From assembly GCF_037029465.1 (NCBI RefSeq), contig NZ_JAYMEM010000006.1, positions 62,001-126,000 on the forward strand: DNA of 64,000 nt, written 5' to 3'. Numbering within the stretch: position 1 is the stretch's first letter; each line of letters starts with the position of its first letter. The translations under genes were made by a program, and so were the position numbers. The notes below the pieces were generated by a model, which saw only the letters and a program-made list of their open reading frames with translations, was not told where the DNA came from and did not search any database. Below are positions 16,038 to 24,573 of the stretch, piece after piece. This DNA comes from Mesoflavibacter sp037029465 (GTDB lineage Bacteria > Bacteroidota > Bacteroidia > Flavobacteriales > Flavobacteriaceae).

Positions 16038-16755
16038 TTTTTGTTCTAATTTTATATTCTTTTTTATAGGTCAATGTTGAATTTTGAGGAACAGTTTCTG
16101 TCACACAAACATTAGCGCCAATAATGGTATTTGCACCGATAACAATATCTCCTAAAACCGTAGCATTGGCATAAATGACTACATTTTTTTCTATGGTTGG
16201 ATGCCTTTTTGTATCGGCTAAACTTTTTAATACATGAAGTCCGCCAAGTGTTACACCTTGATAAATTTTTACTTCATCTTTAATAATTGTTGTTTCTCCT
16301 ATTACAATTCCTGTACCGTGATCAAGAAAAAAAGAATCGCCAATTGTTGCTCCAGGATGTATGTCTATTCCTGTAATTCCGTGTACATATTCGCTCATCA
16401 TTCTTGGTAAAATCCTTACACCTAATCTTAATAATTGATGGCTTAAACGATGAATAGAAATAGCATAAAAACCTGGATAGGCTAAGTAAATTTCTTCTAT
16501 ACATTTATTTGCCGGATCGTTATCCTGAAAGGCTTTAGCATCTAAATGCAGCTTCTGCCTTACTGATGGTAAACTATCATTAAAATCATTCCAAATTTGC
16601 TCGGTATTTTTAACACCTAAACTGTTAGTGATTTCTATAAAATTCTCTTTTAAAAACTGAAAATCTTCAGCTTGTTCATCAAACATAAAATAGTACAGCC
16701 TTTTTGTAAAAACTTCTACTTTATCTTTTAATCTTACGTTTATTTTTAAAGCCAT
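16030..16755 (-). CDS. cysE: Serine O-acetyltransferase
   Basis: Transfers acetyl from acetyl-CoA to serine, the first step of cysteine synthesis. The C-terminal half is a left-handed beta-helix of hexapeptide repeats with the catalytic segment DIHPGATIGDSFFLDHG and TGIVIGETTI. The 241-residue product has a helical N-terminal part of about 110 residues. The very C-terminal Ile that docks into cysteine synthase in other CysE proteins is absent (it ends KIRTKSE), so a stable CysE-CysM complex is not expected; that is inference. The gene overlaps cysM by 8 bases. Confidence 0.92.
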   Translation of the reverse strand: MALKINVRLKDKVEVFTKRLYYFMFDEQAEDFQFLKENFIEITNSLGVKNTEQIWNDFNDSLPSVRQKLHLDAKAFQDNDPANKCIEEIYLAYPGFYAISIHRLSHQLLRLGVRILPRMMSEYVHGITGIDIHPGATIGDSFFLDHGTGIVIGETTIIKDEVKIYQGVTLGGLHVLKSLADTKRHPTIEKNVVIYANATVLGDIVIGANTIIGANVCVTETVPQNSTLTYKKEYKIRTKSE

Positions 16756-16794
16756 TTATTTGATTTTATCTAAAAGAGTAAAGATAAAGCTTAA

Positions 16795-17808
16795 TTAACT
16801 AGCCGTTTGTTTATATTTTGTTAAGCCTATTCTTTTTAATGTTGAAAGCTGAAAAATAGGCTTCAATATTTTTGAAAGTTGTTCAAATTCGATTAAAAAA
16901 GCATCGTGACCATGAATTGATTTTATTTCTGAAATTGAAACATTTTCCTTTTTTGGTTTTAGTTGAATGTAAGTTTCCCAATTGTTATCTGCTAAAAATA
17001 ATCCGTCTGTATTTATTGTTACTAAATGAATATGTCCAGCTATTTTTGAAGCTTTATTAGTAAATTCTTTATTTGATTTTGCCACTTCAATGGTTTTTAG
17101 TAAATGATTCATCAACTTATATGATGACAACTGAAATCTATTTTTTAAGGCATTACCATGATACTGCAACCAGTTTTCGACTGCATAAAAATGAGCTTCT
17201 TTTTGACCTTCAAATTTTTTATTAAAAGATGTTGCTGTTCGATAAAATGTCATGGCATGCGTACGCGCATCTTCCATCGGACGAATAGAATTATTTAAAA
17301 TATTATCTTGAATAAATGTGTTTGCTATCAACCAATCATCTGCTTTCCAATGACTTGCAACCACAACTATATTTTCAAATAAATTTGGGTTGTTTACAGC
17401 TAAGTGCCAAGTAATTCCGCCACCTAAAGATCCACCAATTACGGTATGTATAGTATCAATATTTAGGGTATACAATCCTATTTCAAAGATTTTTGCAACG
17501 TCGTTTGCTGTAAAATCTTTATAATTATTTATTAGATTTTCTTCTTTGTTATCAAAGCCATTACCTGGAATATTAAAACATAAAATGGTATATTTTTCTG
17601 TATCAATTATGTTTTGGTCACCTACAACATCATTCCACCAACCATTAATCCCTGTAACATTAGAATTTCCTGTTAATGCATGATTAATCAAAACAATTGG
17701 CGCTGTATGTAAAGCTTGTCCAAAAACTTGATACGTTAATTCTAAAGACGTTGTTTCGCCATTACTTAACGTAAAATTATGTATTGATATATGTTGTAAT
17801 TTTCTCAT
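16795..17808 (-). CDS. metX: Homoserine O-acetyltransferase
   Basis: An alpha/beta-hydrolase-fold enzyme that activates homoserine for sulfur transfer. The nucleophile Ser127 lies in GGSLGG; the N-terminal VLINHALTGNSNVTG segment and a late NTDGLF Asp and GHDAFL His complete the triad. At 337 residues it is slightly shorter than the usual 350-380. It lies between metY and cysE in the SAM-I-controlled operon and supplies O-acetylhomoserine to MetY. Acyl donor choice (acetyl or succinyl) cannot be read with certainty, but partnership with MetY favours acetyl. Confidence 0.92.
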   Translation of the reverse strand: MRKLQHISIHNFTLSNGETTSLELTYQVFGQALHTAPIVLINHALTGNSNVTGINGWWNDVVGDQNIIDTEKYTILCFNIPGNGFDNKEENLINNYKDFTANDVAKIFEIGLYTLNIDTIHTVIGGSLGGGITWHLAVNNPNLFENIVVVASHWKADDWLIANTFIQDNILNNSIRPMEDARTHAMTFYRTATSFNKKFEGQKEAHFYAVENWLQYHGNALKNRFQLSSYKLMNHLLKTIEVAKSNKEFTNKASKIAGHIHLVTINTDGLFLADNNWETYIQLKPKKENVSISEIKSIHGHDAFLIEFEQLSKILKPIFQLSTLKRIGLTKYKQTAS

Positions 17809-17901
17809 AATTTAAATATTTGAAATAGACTTCGCACTTTACTTTTTCATATAAAATGCGAAGCTATTTCTTATTAATAACTAAAATTAAAACATGCTTT
17901 T

Positions 17902-19194
17902 TTATACCAATACTGGCTTTTTAATAACATTAAAAGCTTCTTTTAAATCTGCTTTTAGGTCTTCAATATTTTCTAGTCCAACAGATAGTCTAATCAAATC
18001 TTTGGTTACACCTGTAGCTTCTTGCGCATCATCTGTTAATTGTTGATGTGTTGTACTTGCAGGATGAATTATAAGTGATTTTGTATCTCCAATATTTGCT
18101 AATAAAGAGAATAGTTTTGTTGTATCTGCTATTTTTTTAGCCGATTCATAACCACCATCTACACCAAAGGTTACTACCCCGCTTTGTCCTTTTGGTAGGT
18201 ATTTTTTAGCTAAAGATTTATACTTGCTAGTTTCTAAACCTGGATAATTTACCCAATTAACCTCTGGTTGCTCTTGCAGCCATTTAGCTAATTGCAGTGC
18301 ATTTTTGCTGTGCTTTTCAATACGTAACTCTAAAGTTTCTAAACCTTGTATGATTTGAAACGCATTAAACGGACTTAAAGCACCTCCATAATCACGTAAA
18401 CCTTCAATTCTTATTTTTGCAATAAATGCAGCTGCACCAATAGCTTCGCTGTAAACTAAACCATGATAACCTGCTGAAGGTTCTGTAAATTCAGGAAATT
18501 TTCCATTTGTCCAATCAAATGTTCCTGCATCAATTATTACTCCACCTAAAGAAGTTCCGTTTCCAGAAATATATTTTGTTAACGAGTGAATAACGATATT
18601 TGCGCCGTATTCAATTGGATTTAGCAAATAAGGTGTAGCAACTGTATTATCTACAATTAATGGTACTTTATGTGCTTTTGCTGCTTTTGAAATACTTTCT
18701 AAATCTAACACATCCAATTTTGGGTTTCCTAAAGATTCTACAAAAATAGCTCTTGTATTATCTTGTGTTGCTTTGCTAAAATTTTCTGGGTCTGAAGCGT
18801 CTACAAATGTGGTAGTAATTCCGTGTCTTGGCAGTGTAACACTTAACAAATTGTACGTTCCGCCATACAAACTGCTAGACGCTACAATATGGTCTCCTGC
18901 TCTTAACAAAGTTAATAGTGTTGTTGCTATTGCAGATGTACCCGAAGCAGTTGCTACTGCTGCAATACCACCTTCTAAAGCGGCTAATCTTTGCTCTAAA
19001 ATATCGGTTGTTGGATTATTTAATCTGGTGTAAATAAATCCTGGAACCGAAAGATTAAATCTTCCTGCTGCTTCATCTGCATTATCAAATACATAAGAAG
19101 TGGTTTGATAAATAGGAACTGCTCTTGTTCCTCCATGTTGATTAACGTCATGACCTGCGTGCAACGCTTGGGTTGCAAATTTTTGTGTACTCAT
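17902..19194 (-). CDS. metY: O-acetylhomoserine sulfhydrylase
   Basis: PLP enzyme of the Cys/Met metabolism family that makes homocysteine from O-acetylhomoserine and sulfide. Family signatures: ETQALHAG-like start (FATQALHAGHD), SGTSAIATTLL, VDNTVATPYL and the PLP lysine in HSLTKYISGNG. The protein has 430 residues when started at the ATG at 19194 (MSTQKFATQ). An in-frame ATG at 19239 would add 15 residues that do not fit the family. It is the first gene of the met operon and sits about 85 bases below the riboswitch terminator. Confidence 0.95.
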   Translation of the reverse strand: MSTQKFATQALHAGHDVNQHGGTRAVPIYQTTSYVFDNADEAAGRFNLSVPGFIYTRLNNPTTDILEQRLAALEGGIAAVATASGTSAIATTLLTLLRAGDHIVASSSLYGGTYNLLSVTLPRHGITTTFVDASDPENFSKATQDNTRAIFVESLGNPKLDVLDLESISKAAKAHKVPLIVDNTVATPYLLNPIEYGANIVIHSLTKYISGNGTSLGGVIIDAGTFDWTNGKFPEFTEPSAGYHGLVYSEAIGAAAFIAKIRIEGLRDYGGALSPFNAFQIIQGLETLELRIEKHSKNALQLAKWLQEQPEVNWVNYPGLETSKYKSLAKKYLPKGQSGVVTFGVDGGYESAKKIADTTKLFSLLANIGDTKSLIIHPASTTHQQLTDDAQEATGVTKDLIRLSVGLENIEDLKADLKEAFNVIKKPVLV

Positions 19195-19279
19195 TTTTCT
19201 AAGTTTTTGAGTTAATAAATGAATTAAACCAAAAGCCAAATAAGCCTCGTAAGAAGCATACTTAATAGAAAAATGTTAT

Positions 19280-19312
19280 AAGAAAAAATAGTAATTACAG
19301 ATGGGTAATTAC
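19280..19312 (-). terminator. Riboswitch-controlled terminator
   Basis: On the minus strand GTAATTAC-CCATCT-GTAATTAC (19312-19291) is followed by TATTTTTTCTT. It begins six bases after the end of the SAM-I aptamer, so it is the likely expression platform: transcription stops when SAM is bound. Confidence 0.75.
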
Positions 19313-19318
19313 GTGTTG

Positions 19319-19439
19319 GTTATCTATCCGAGAATGCGAGAAATGATTCGCACTTTCAAGTAGAATTTAGCACCTTCTTAGTAAGTCTAAGGGTTGCTAA
19401 GGCTTCATTGGGTCTATTCCCTCTGCCTTTCTTGATAAC
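19319..19439 (-). ncRNA. SAM-I (S-box) riboswitch aptamer
   Basis: Read on the minus strand, the P1 arms are GTTATC (19439-19434) and GATAAC (19324-19319). Between them are the invariant S-box blocks: ATCAAGAAAGGCAGAGGGA, GACCCAATGAAGCC, TTAGCAACCC, AAGGTGCTAAATTC and the P4 hairpin GTGCGAATCATTTCTCGCA-like segment. Length (121 bases) and order fit SAM-I. It controls the metY-metX-cysE-cysM-metH operon, repressing it when S-adenosylmethionine is plentiful. Confidence 0.95.
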
Positions 19440-19469
19440 ATTTCAGTAAGTTATTGAACTTTGTGAGCA

Positions 19470-19502
19470 CAAATATTCAAATACAAAAACTTAAAATCCA
19501 AA
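19470..19502 (-). promoter_or_regulatory. Predicted promoter of the met operon
   Basis: TTTG (19502-19499), 21 bases, then AATATTTG (19477-19470) on the minus strand, about 30 bases upstream of the SAM-I aptamer. The same -7 octamer occurs before the ilv leader. Confidence 0.5.
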
Positions 19503-19539
19503 TAATTTTTACTAAAATTTTTAAAAAAGTTGAAAAACG

Positions 19540-21087
19540 CTATTGGTTTTCTTGCAAAAACTTCTCTCTAATCACCTGATCTACAGGTTTGTTTTCAACT
19601 TTACTTTCTAACCAAGAAATGATATCTAAATATAAAAATGCGCGACGTTCAAAAGGATGATTTTCATAAACTTTCAGCTTTTCAAGTAAAGATTTAAACG
19701 CTTTTTTTATGTCTTGTGGATAGATATCTTGTAAATTTCTGATGAATTTTATCATCTCTTTTTGTACTTCGTGCAACTCATTCATTTGTATTAAAAACTT
19801 ATACGTTGTGCGTAATAAAGTTTCTAAATGATAGTCTAATCCAGCTTCGTAATGTGCAACTAAGTTTAGCACTCTAGAGAAGCACAATAGGTCTTCTCTC
19901 ATGGTCAAAGATTTATTAGATATAATTTTATCAAGATAAAATATACATGCTTTGTTATTACCAGCTCCAAAGTGTAAACTGGCAAATTTGTAATAGAAAA
20001 TCATGGTATGATGCTCGTCAATTCTATCTTTAAAAAGCTCTAATTCTTTATCCATTTTCGGAATTAAATTTACACCTTCTTTAAAGCTTCCATCAATAAA
20101 AAAAGAGTTGATTTTATTTAAATTGAAATATAAAAACGAAAGTGCTTCAACATTTTCATCTTTAGGAAAGCTTTTGCCTTCTAAAACGTTTTGAAATTTG
20201 CTTAAAGCTTCGTCAAATTTCTCTTTGTTTTTAATAAAAAACAGAGATTCTAGTAAGTAATTATTTCCTTTTAAAAAGAATACAGGATTTAAACTAATCA
20301 TTGATGGGTTTTCATAAAAAAGATCAACCCATTTTGACGCATATTTGTAACAATTTTTAAAATCTTGCATCAAAAAACTATACCACAAATAAGCATTATA
20401 CAACCATAATTTTTCTCTAAATCCAAGATTTTGAATTTTATATTTTGGTAATCTAGCTTTAAAATAATCGGTAACTTCTTTACTTTCTTCAGCACTTTTT
20501 ACATAACCAGTTTTAAGAATAATACTGTATAACTGAAGTGATAAATTAGACAATTTACTTGCTATCACGTTTTGAGAACTTAGCTCTTTGGCTTGTATGG
20601 TTAACTCGTCTGCGCGGCTACTCATACTTCTTGTAATGTATTGAGACTCTATTACTTTCTCTAATTCGACAATCTCATACGCTAAGTTTTTTTCTTCATT
20701 TTGAATAGCTAACTCCTTAGCTTTATCCAATATTTTAAGACTCTGTTTATATAAACCTTTATGATATAAAATTGAAGCAAAATCTAACTGTTCTCTAATT
20801 TGAGAGCGTATATTTTGATGTGAAGGACTTAATTTAAGACTTATCAAAATTTGCTTGTACAAATGCGCTTTCACATTAGCCAATTGCTGTTTTTTTATCT
20901 CTGTAGATTTTAAAATTGCAGCTTCATCATACGTTTTTAACTTATCTAAAACATTAAATAGGTTTAAAAATTTAGAATCTGAATTAACACCTAATCGTCC
21001 AACGTACAATTTAAATTGTCGTTTTTCTGACTTAGTAAGCGATTTAACCAAGGAAAACAAGTTATCTTTTTGGTCTTTAGTCATCAA
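19540..21087 (-). CDS. Helical-repeat protein of unknown function
   Basis: A 515-residue cytosolic protein with no signal peptide. It is rich in paired amphipathic helices with the A/G-Y-F spacing of TPR-like repeats (for example SILYHKGLYKQSLKILDKAKELAIQNEEKNLA at about 109-140, which is written here only to locate it as a TPR-like pair; later pairs are less regular). The N-terminus (DQKDNLFSLVKSLTKSEKRQFKLYV) is a conserved opening in Bacteroidota proteins of this type. No enzymatic motif is visible. It is divergent from leuA and shares a 145-base intergenic region that contains the leuA/ilvD common element, which may bear on its regulation. Two ATGs (21087 and 21084) are adjacent; either may be used. 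Confidence 0.8.
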   Translation of the reverse strand: MMTKDQKDNLFSLVKSLTKSEKRQFKLYVGRLGVNSDSKFLNLFNVLDKLKTYDEAAILKSTEIKKQQLANVKAHLYKQILISLKLSPSHQNIRSQIREQLDFASILYHKGLYKQSLKILDKAKELAIQNEEKNLAYEIVELEKVIESQYITRSMSSRADELTIQAKELSSQNVIASKLSNLSLQLYSIILKTGYVKSAEESKEVTDYFKARLPKYKIQNLGFREKLWLYNAYLWYSFLMQDFKNCYKYASKWVDLFYENPSMISLNPVFFLKGNNYLLESLFFIKNKEKFDEALSKFQNVLEGKSFPKDENVEALSFLYFNLNKINSFFIDGSFKEGVNLIPKMDKELELFKDRIDEHHTMIFYYKFASLHFGAGNNKACIFYLDKIISNKSLTMREDLLCFSRVLNLVAHYEAGLDYHLETLLRTTYKFLIQMNELHEVQKEMIKFIRNLQDIYPQDIKKAFKSLLEKLKVYENHPFERRAFLYLDIISWLESKVENKPVDQVIREKFLQENQ

Positions 21088-21104
21088 TAAAATTTTGATT
21101 TAAA

Positions 21105-21150
21105 AAACTGATTTTCAGTAAAATAAACTTCATTTCAACTACTGAACATC
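21105..21150 (+). promoter_or_regulatory. Candidate operator region shared with ilvD
   Basis: Contains the near-palindrome ACTGATTTTCAGT (21108-21120) and the 14-mer AACTACTGAACATC (21137-21150). The exact 14-mer recurs upstream of ilvD in the same orientation to the gene (32756-32743), as does AAACTGATTTTCA (32707-32719, opposite orientation to the gene). ACTGA/TCAGT half-sites appear repeatedly in both regions. Confidence 0.5.
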
Positions 21151-21232
21151 GTAGCAAAACAAATAGCTATTACCTAATCTTAATACCAAAGTATAAATTA
21201 GTAAGTCAAAAGAAAAATAATTCTCTCTTAAA

Positions 21233-22408
21233 ATGTCTAAAAACACAATTCAAATATTTGATACCACGCTTAGAGACGGCGAGCAAGTCCCAGGATGCAA
21301 ATTAAATACAGAGCAAAAAGTAGTCATTGCAAAACAACTAGATCTTTTAGGTGTTAATGTGATAGAAGCTGGTTTTCCCGTATCAAGTCCTGGCGATTTC
21401 CAATCGGTAGAAGCGATTTCTGAAATCGTAAAAAACGCTACCGTTTGCGGTCTTACAAGAGCTGTTGAAAATGATATAAAAGTCGCTGCCGAAGCTTTAA
21501 AAAAAGCAAAAACACCTAGAATTCATACCGGAATTGGAACTTCAGATTCTCATATAAAATTCAAATTTAAATCCAATAAAGAAGCCATTATAGAACGTGC
21601 TTTTGAAGCTGTAAAATATGCAAAATCCTTTGTTGAAGATGTCGAATTTTATGCCGAAGATGCTGGTCGTACCGACAACGAGTATTTAGCTAGAGTTTGC
21701 GAAGCTGCCATAAAAGCTGGTGCAACAGTCTTAAATATTCCAGATACTACTGGTTATTGCTTACCAAGTGAATATGGTGCAAAAATGAAATACCTTAAAG
21801 AAAACGTAAAAGGCATAGAAAATGCTATTTTATCTTGTCATTGCCACAACGATTTAGGTTTAGCAACTGCCAACTCTATTGAAGGCGTAATTAATGGTGC
21901 GCGTCAAATAGAATGTACTATTAACGGTATTGGTGAACGTGCTGGTAATACAGCGTTAGAAGAAGTTGTTATGGTTTTAAAACAACATCCTTACCTAAAT
22001 TTAGACACCACAATTTACACAAAACATCTTTACGGAATTAGCCAATTAGTTAGTGAAAACATGGGTATTTATACTCAGCCAAATAAAGCTATTGTTGGTG
22101 CAAATGCTTTTGCGCATAGCTCTGGAATACATCAAGATGGCGTGATTAAAAATCGTGAAACTTACGAAATTATTGACCCAAAAGATGTTGGTGTAACCGA
22201 AAGTGCTATTGTATTAACAGCACGCAGCGGAAGAGCTGCTTTAGCCTACAGAGCTAAAAATGTTGGTTACGAATTAACAAAACTTCAGTTAGACGACGTG
22301 TACGCAAACTTCTTAAGTTTTGCAGATAGAAAAAAGGAAATTAACGACAACGACATTCATGAAATTATTGAAACCAGTCGTGTTTACAACGAAATTATTT
22401 CAGCATAA
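21233..22408 (+). CDS. leuA: 2-Isopropylmalate synthase (short form)
   Basis: Condenses acetyl-CoA with 2-oxoisovalerate, the committed step to leucine. The DRE-TIM-barrel catalytic domain is complete: FDTTLRDGEQVPG, the metal-binding SCHCHND and the subdomain segment HSSGIHQDGV. The protein stops at 391 residues and thus lacks the roughly 120-residue C-terminal LeuA dimer domain that binds leucine in the 510-residue form, so feedback inhibition by that route should be absent. It is the first gene of leuACDB. No leader peptide or riboswitch is visible upstream, only the element shared with ilvD. Confidence 0.93.
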   Translation: MSKNTIQIFDTTLRDGEQVPGCKLNTEQKVVIAKQLDLLGVNVIEAGFPVSSPGDFQSVEAISEIVKNATVCGLTRAVENDIKVAAEALKKAKTPRIHTGIGTSDSHIKFKFKSNKEAIIERAFEAVKYAKSFVEDVEFYAEDAGRTDNEYLARVCEAAIKAGATVLNIPDTTGYCLPSEYGAKMKYLKENVKGIENAILSCHCHNDLGLATANSIEGVINGARQIECTINGIGERAGNTALEEVVMVLKQHPYLNLDTTIYTKHLYGISQLVSENMGIYTQPNKAIVGANAFAHSSGIHQDGVIKNRETYEIIDPKDVGVTESAIVLTARSGRAALAYRAKNVGYELTKLQLDDVYANFLSFADRKKEINDNDIHEIIETSRVYNEIISA

Positions 22409-22440
22409 AATATATTTCGCTTTCGCGGAAATTAAAAACT

Positions 22441-23841
22441 ATGAGTAAAAAAACATTATTTGATAAAGTTTGGGACGCACATGTGGTAGATGCAATTGAA
22501 AACGGTCCGCAAATTTTATATATAGATAAACACTTAATACATGAAGTTACGAGTCCGCAAGCTTTTAACGAGCTAAAGGCGCGTAACATTCCTATTTTTA
22601 GACCTGATCAAATTGTTGCAACAGCAGATCACAACACACCAACTGTTGACCAACATTTACCTGTTAAAGACGATTTATCAAGAAAACAATTAAAACAACT
22701 TTCAGAAAATTGTAAAGCTAACGATATTACACTTTACGAATTAGGACATAAATATAATGGTATTGTACACGTCATGGCGCCAGAACTTGGTATCACTCAA
22801 CCAGGAATGACAATAGTTTGTGGAGATAGTCACACTTCAACTCATGGTGCATTTGGCACGATTGCTTTTGGGATTGGAACTAGTCAAGTTGCTCAAGTAT
22901 TTGCTAGTCAATGCCTATTATTAACCAAACCAAAAAGCTTAAGAGTTACCGTTAACGGAACGCTAAAAAAAGGCGTTTTACCTAAAGATGTTATTTTATA
23001 TATCATCGCTCAAATAGGAACCAATGCTGGGACAGGTTACTTCTGCGAATATGCTGGCGATGTGTTTGAAAACATGTCTATGGAAGGTAGGATGACAGTT
23101 TGTAACATGAGTATTGAAATGGGCGCACGTGGAGGAATAATTGCTCCAGATCAAACCACTTTTGACTATGTAAAAGGTAGAGAATTTGCACCAAGAGGAA
23201 AAGATTTTGAAGACAAAGTAGCCTATTGGAAAACTTTACCAACGGACGAAGGTGCTGTTTTTGATAAAGAATACAACTTTGATGCTGCTGATATCGAACC
23301 AATGATTACCTACGGTACAAATCCAGGAATGGGAATAAAAATCACCGATAATATTCCACAATTAAATGATGCGTCTTTTGAAAAATCTTTAAAATATATG
23401 GATTTTAAAAAAGGTGAAAGCCTAATAGACAAAACCATTAATTACGTATTTATTGGTAGCTGCACCAACTCAAGAATTGAAGATTTTAGGATTGCTGCGC
23501 AATATGTAAAAGGCAAACAAAAAGCAGATAATGTAACAGCTTGGTTAGTCCCAGGAAGCAAACAGGTAGAAACTCAAATTATTGAAGAAGGCTTAAAAAG
23601 TATTTTTGAAGATGCTGGTTTTAAGTTACGTCAACCTGGTTGTAGTGCTTGTTTAGCAATGAATGACGATAAAATTCCGGAAGGCGAATATTGTGTGTCG
23701 ACTTCTAATAGGAATTTTGAAGGTAGACAAGGTCAAGGATCACGTACTATTTTAGCAAGTCCATTGGTTGCTGCAGCAACAGCTATTGAAGGAAAAATTA
23801 TTGATGTAACTGCAACCAATTTTGTTGCTGAAGAGATTTAA
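22441..23841 (+). CDS. leuC: 3-Isopropylmalate dehydratase, large subunit
   Basis: Aconitase-family subunit that isomerises 2- to 3-isopropylmalate together with LeuD. The [4Fe-4S] ligands are in GSCTNSR (about residue 341) and GCSACLAMN (about 400-408). The substrate segment GDSHTSTHGAFG is also present. Length (466 aa) is standard. It follows leuA by 32 bases and precedes leuD by 3 bases, giving tight coupling of the two subunits. Confidence 0.97.
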   Translation: MSKKTLFDKVWDAHVVDAIENGPQILYIDKHLIHEVTSPQAFNELKARNIPIFRPDQIVATADHNTPTVDQHLPVKDDLSRKQLKQLSENCKANDITLYELGHKYNGIVHVMAPELGITQPGMTIVCGDSHTSTHGAFGTIAFGIGTSQVAQVFASQCLLLTKPKSLRVTVNGTLKKGVLPKDVILYIIAQIGTNAGTGYFCEYAGDVFENMSMEGRMTVCNMSIEMGARGGIIAPDQTTFDYVKGREFAPRGKDFEDKVAYWKTLPTDEGAVFDKEYNFDAADIEPMITYGTNPGMGIKITDNIPQLNDASFEKSLKYMDFKKGESLIDKTINYVFIGSCTNSRIEDFRIAAQYVKGKQKADNVTAWLVPGSKQVETQIIEEGLKSIFEDAGFKLRQPGCSACLAMNDDKIPEGEYCVSTSNRNFEGRQGQGSRTILASPLVAAATAIEGKIIDVTATNFVAEEI

Positions 23842-23844
23842 GAC

Positions 23845-24432
23845 ATGGAAAAATTTACAACATTACAATCTACAGCTATTCCATTAGCGATTGAAAATAT
23901 AGATACCGATCAAATTATACCTGCGCGATTTTTAAAAGCTACAGACCGTAATGGTTTTGGCGAAAATGCATTTAGAGATTGGCGTTTTAATAAAGACGGT
24001 TCAGTTAATACAGATTTTGCATTAAACCAACCAGAATATAGCGGAAGCATCTTGGTTGCCGGTAACAATTTTGGTTGTGGCTCTAGTAGAGAACATGCTG
24101 CTTGGGCTTTGACAGATTACGGTTTTAAAGTTGTGGTCTCTAGTTTTTTTGCTGACATTTTTAAAGGAAATGCATTAAACAACGGTTTACTACCTGTACA
24201 AATTAGCGACGATTTTTTAAAGGTACTTTTAAATGAAATTAAAGAGAATCCAAAAACTGAATTAATTGTAAATCTTGAAAACCAAACGATAAGCGTTGCC
24301 AACACTTCGTTTAAAGAACATTTTGAGATTGACCCTTATAAAAAAACATGCTTAATTAATGGTTATGATGATATTGACTACTTATTAAGCAAAAAAGATT
24401 TAATTACTCAGTTTGAAAACCAACGTAGCTAG
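23845..24432 (+). CDS. leuD: 3-Isopropylmalate dehydratase, small subunit
   Basis: The swivel-domain partner of LeuC, 195 residues. Family motifs: ENIDTDQIIPARFLK near residues 18-32 and NFGCGSSREHAAWAL around 73-87. The gene starts 3 bases after leuC. Between its stop and leuB lies an interspersed repeat (24438-24522), which extends the leuD-leuB gap to 141 bases but carries no evident terminator. Confidence 0.97.
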   Translation: MEKFTTLQSTAIPLAIENIDTDQIIPARFLKATDRNGFGENAFRDWRFNKDGSVNTDFALNQPEYSGSILVAGNNFGCGSSREHAAWALTDYGFKVVVSSFFADIFKGNALNNGLLPVQISDDFLKVLLNEIKENPKTELIVNLENQTISVANTSFKEHFEIDPYKKTCLINGYDDIDYLLSKKDLITQFENQRS

Positions 24433-24437
24433 TTAGC

Positions 24438-24522
24438 CTGCGTTAGCGATTGAACGGTATGTTTGAGCGCCTCGTAGAGCGCGAGTAGTGAAAACGCGAC
24501 CCGATAGGGTAACGCCCAAAAA
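24438..24522 (+). repeat. Interspersed repeat, copy 3
   Basis: Begins CTGCGTTAGCGATTG and ends CGCGACCCGATAGGGTAACG plus CCCAAAA, as in the copies at 8251-8355 and 10513-10638. The centre (GAGCGCCTCGTAGAGCGCGAG) forms a short GC hairpin. It sits inside the leu operon, between leuD and leuB. Confidence 0.8.
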
Positions 24523-24573
24523 CAAAAATTAACTAACAAACTAAAAGCAAAAAGTTGCTTTAAAATAAATAAT

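Noticed and set aside
21103..21232. Possible leader peptide before leuA
   Set aside because: I found no ATG followed by a Leu-rich frame or a terminator in this gap, unlike pheA and ilvD.
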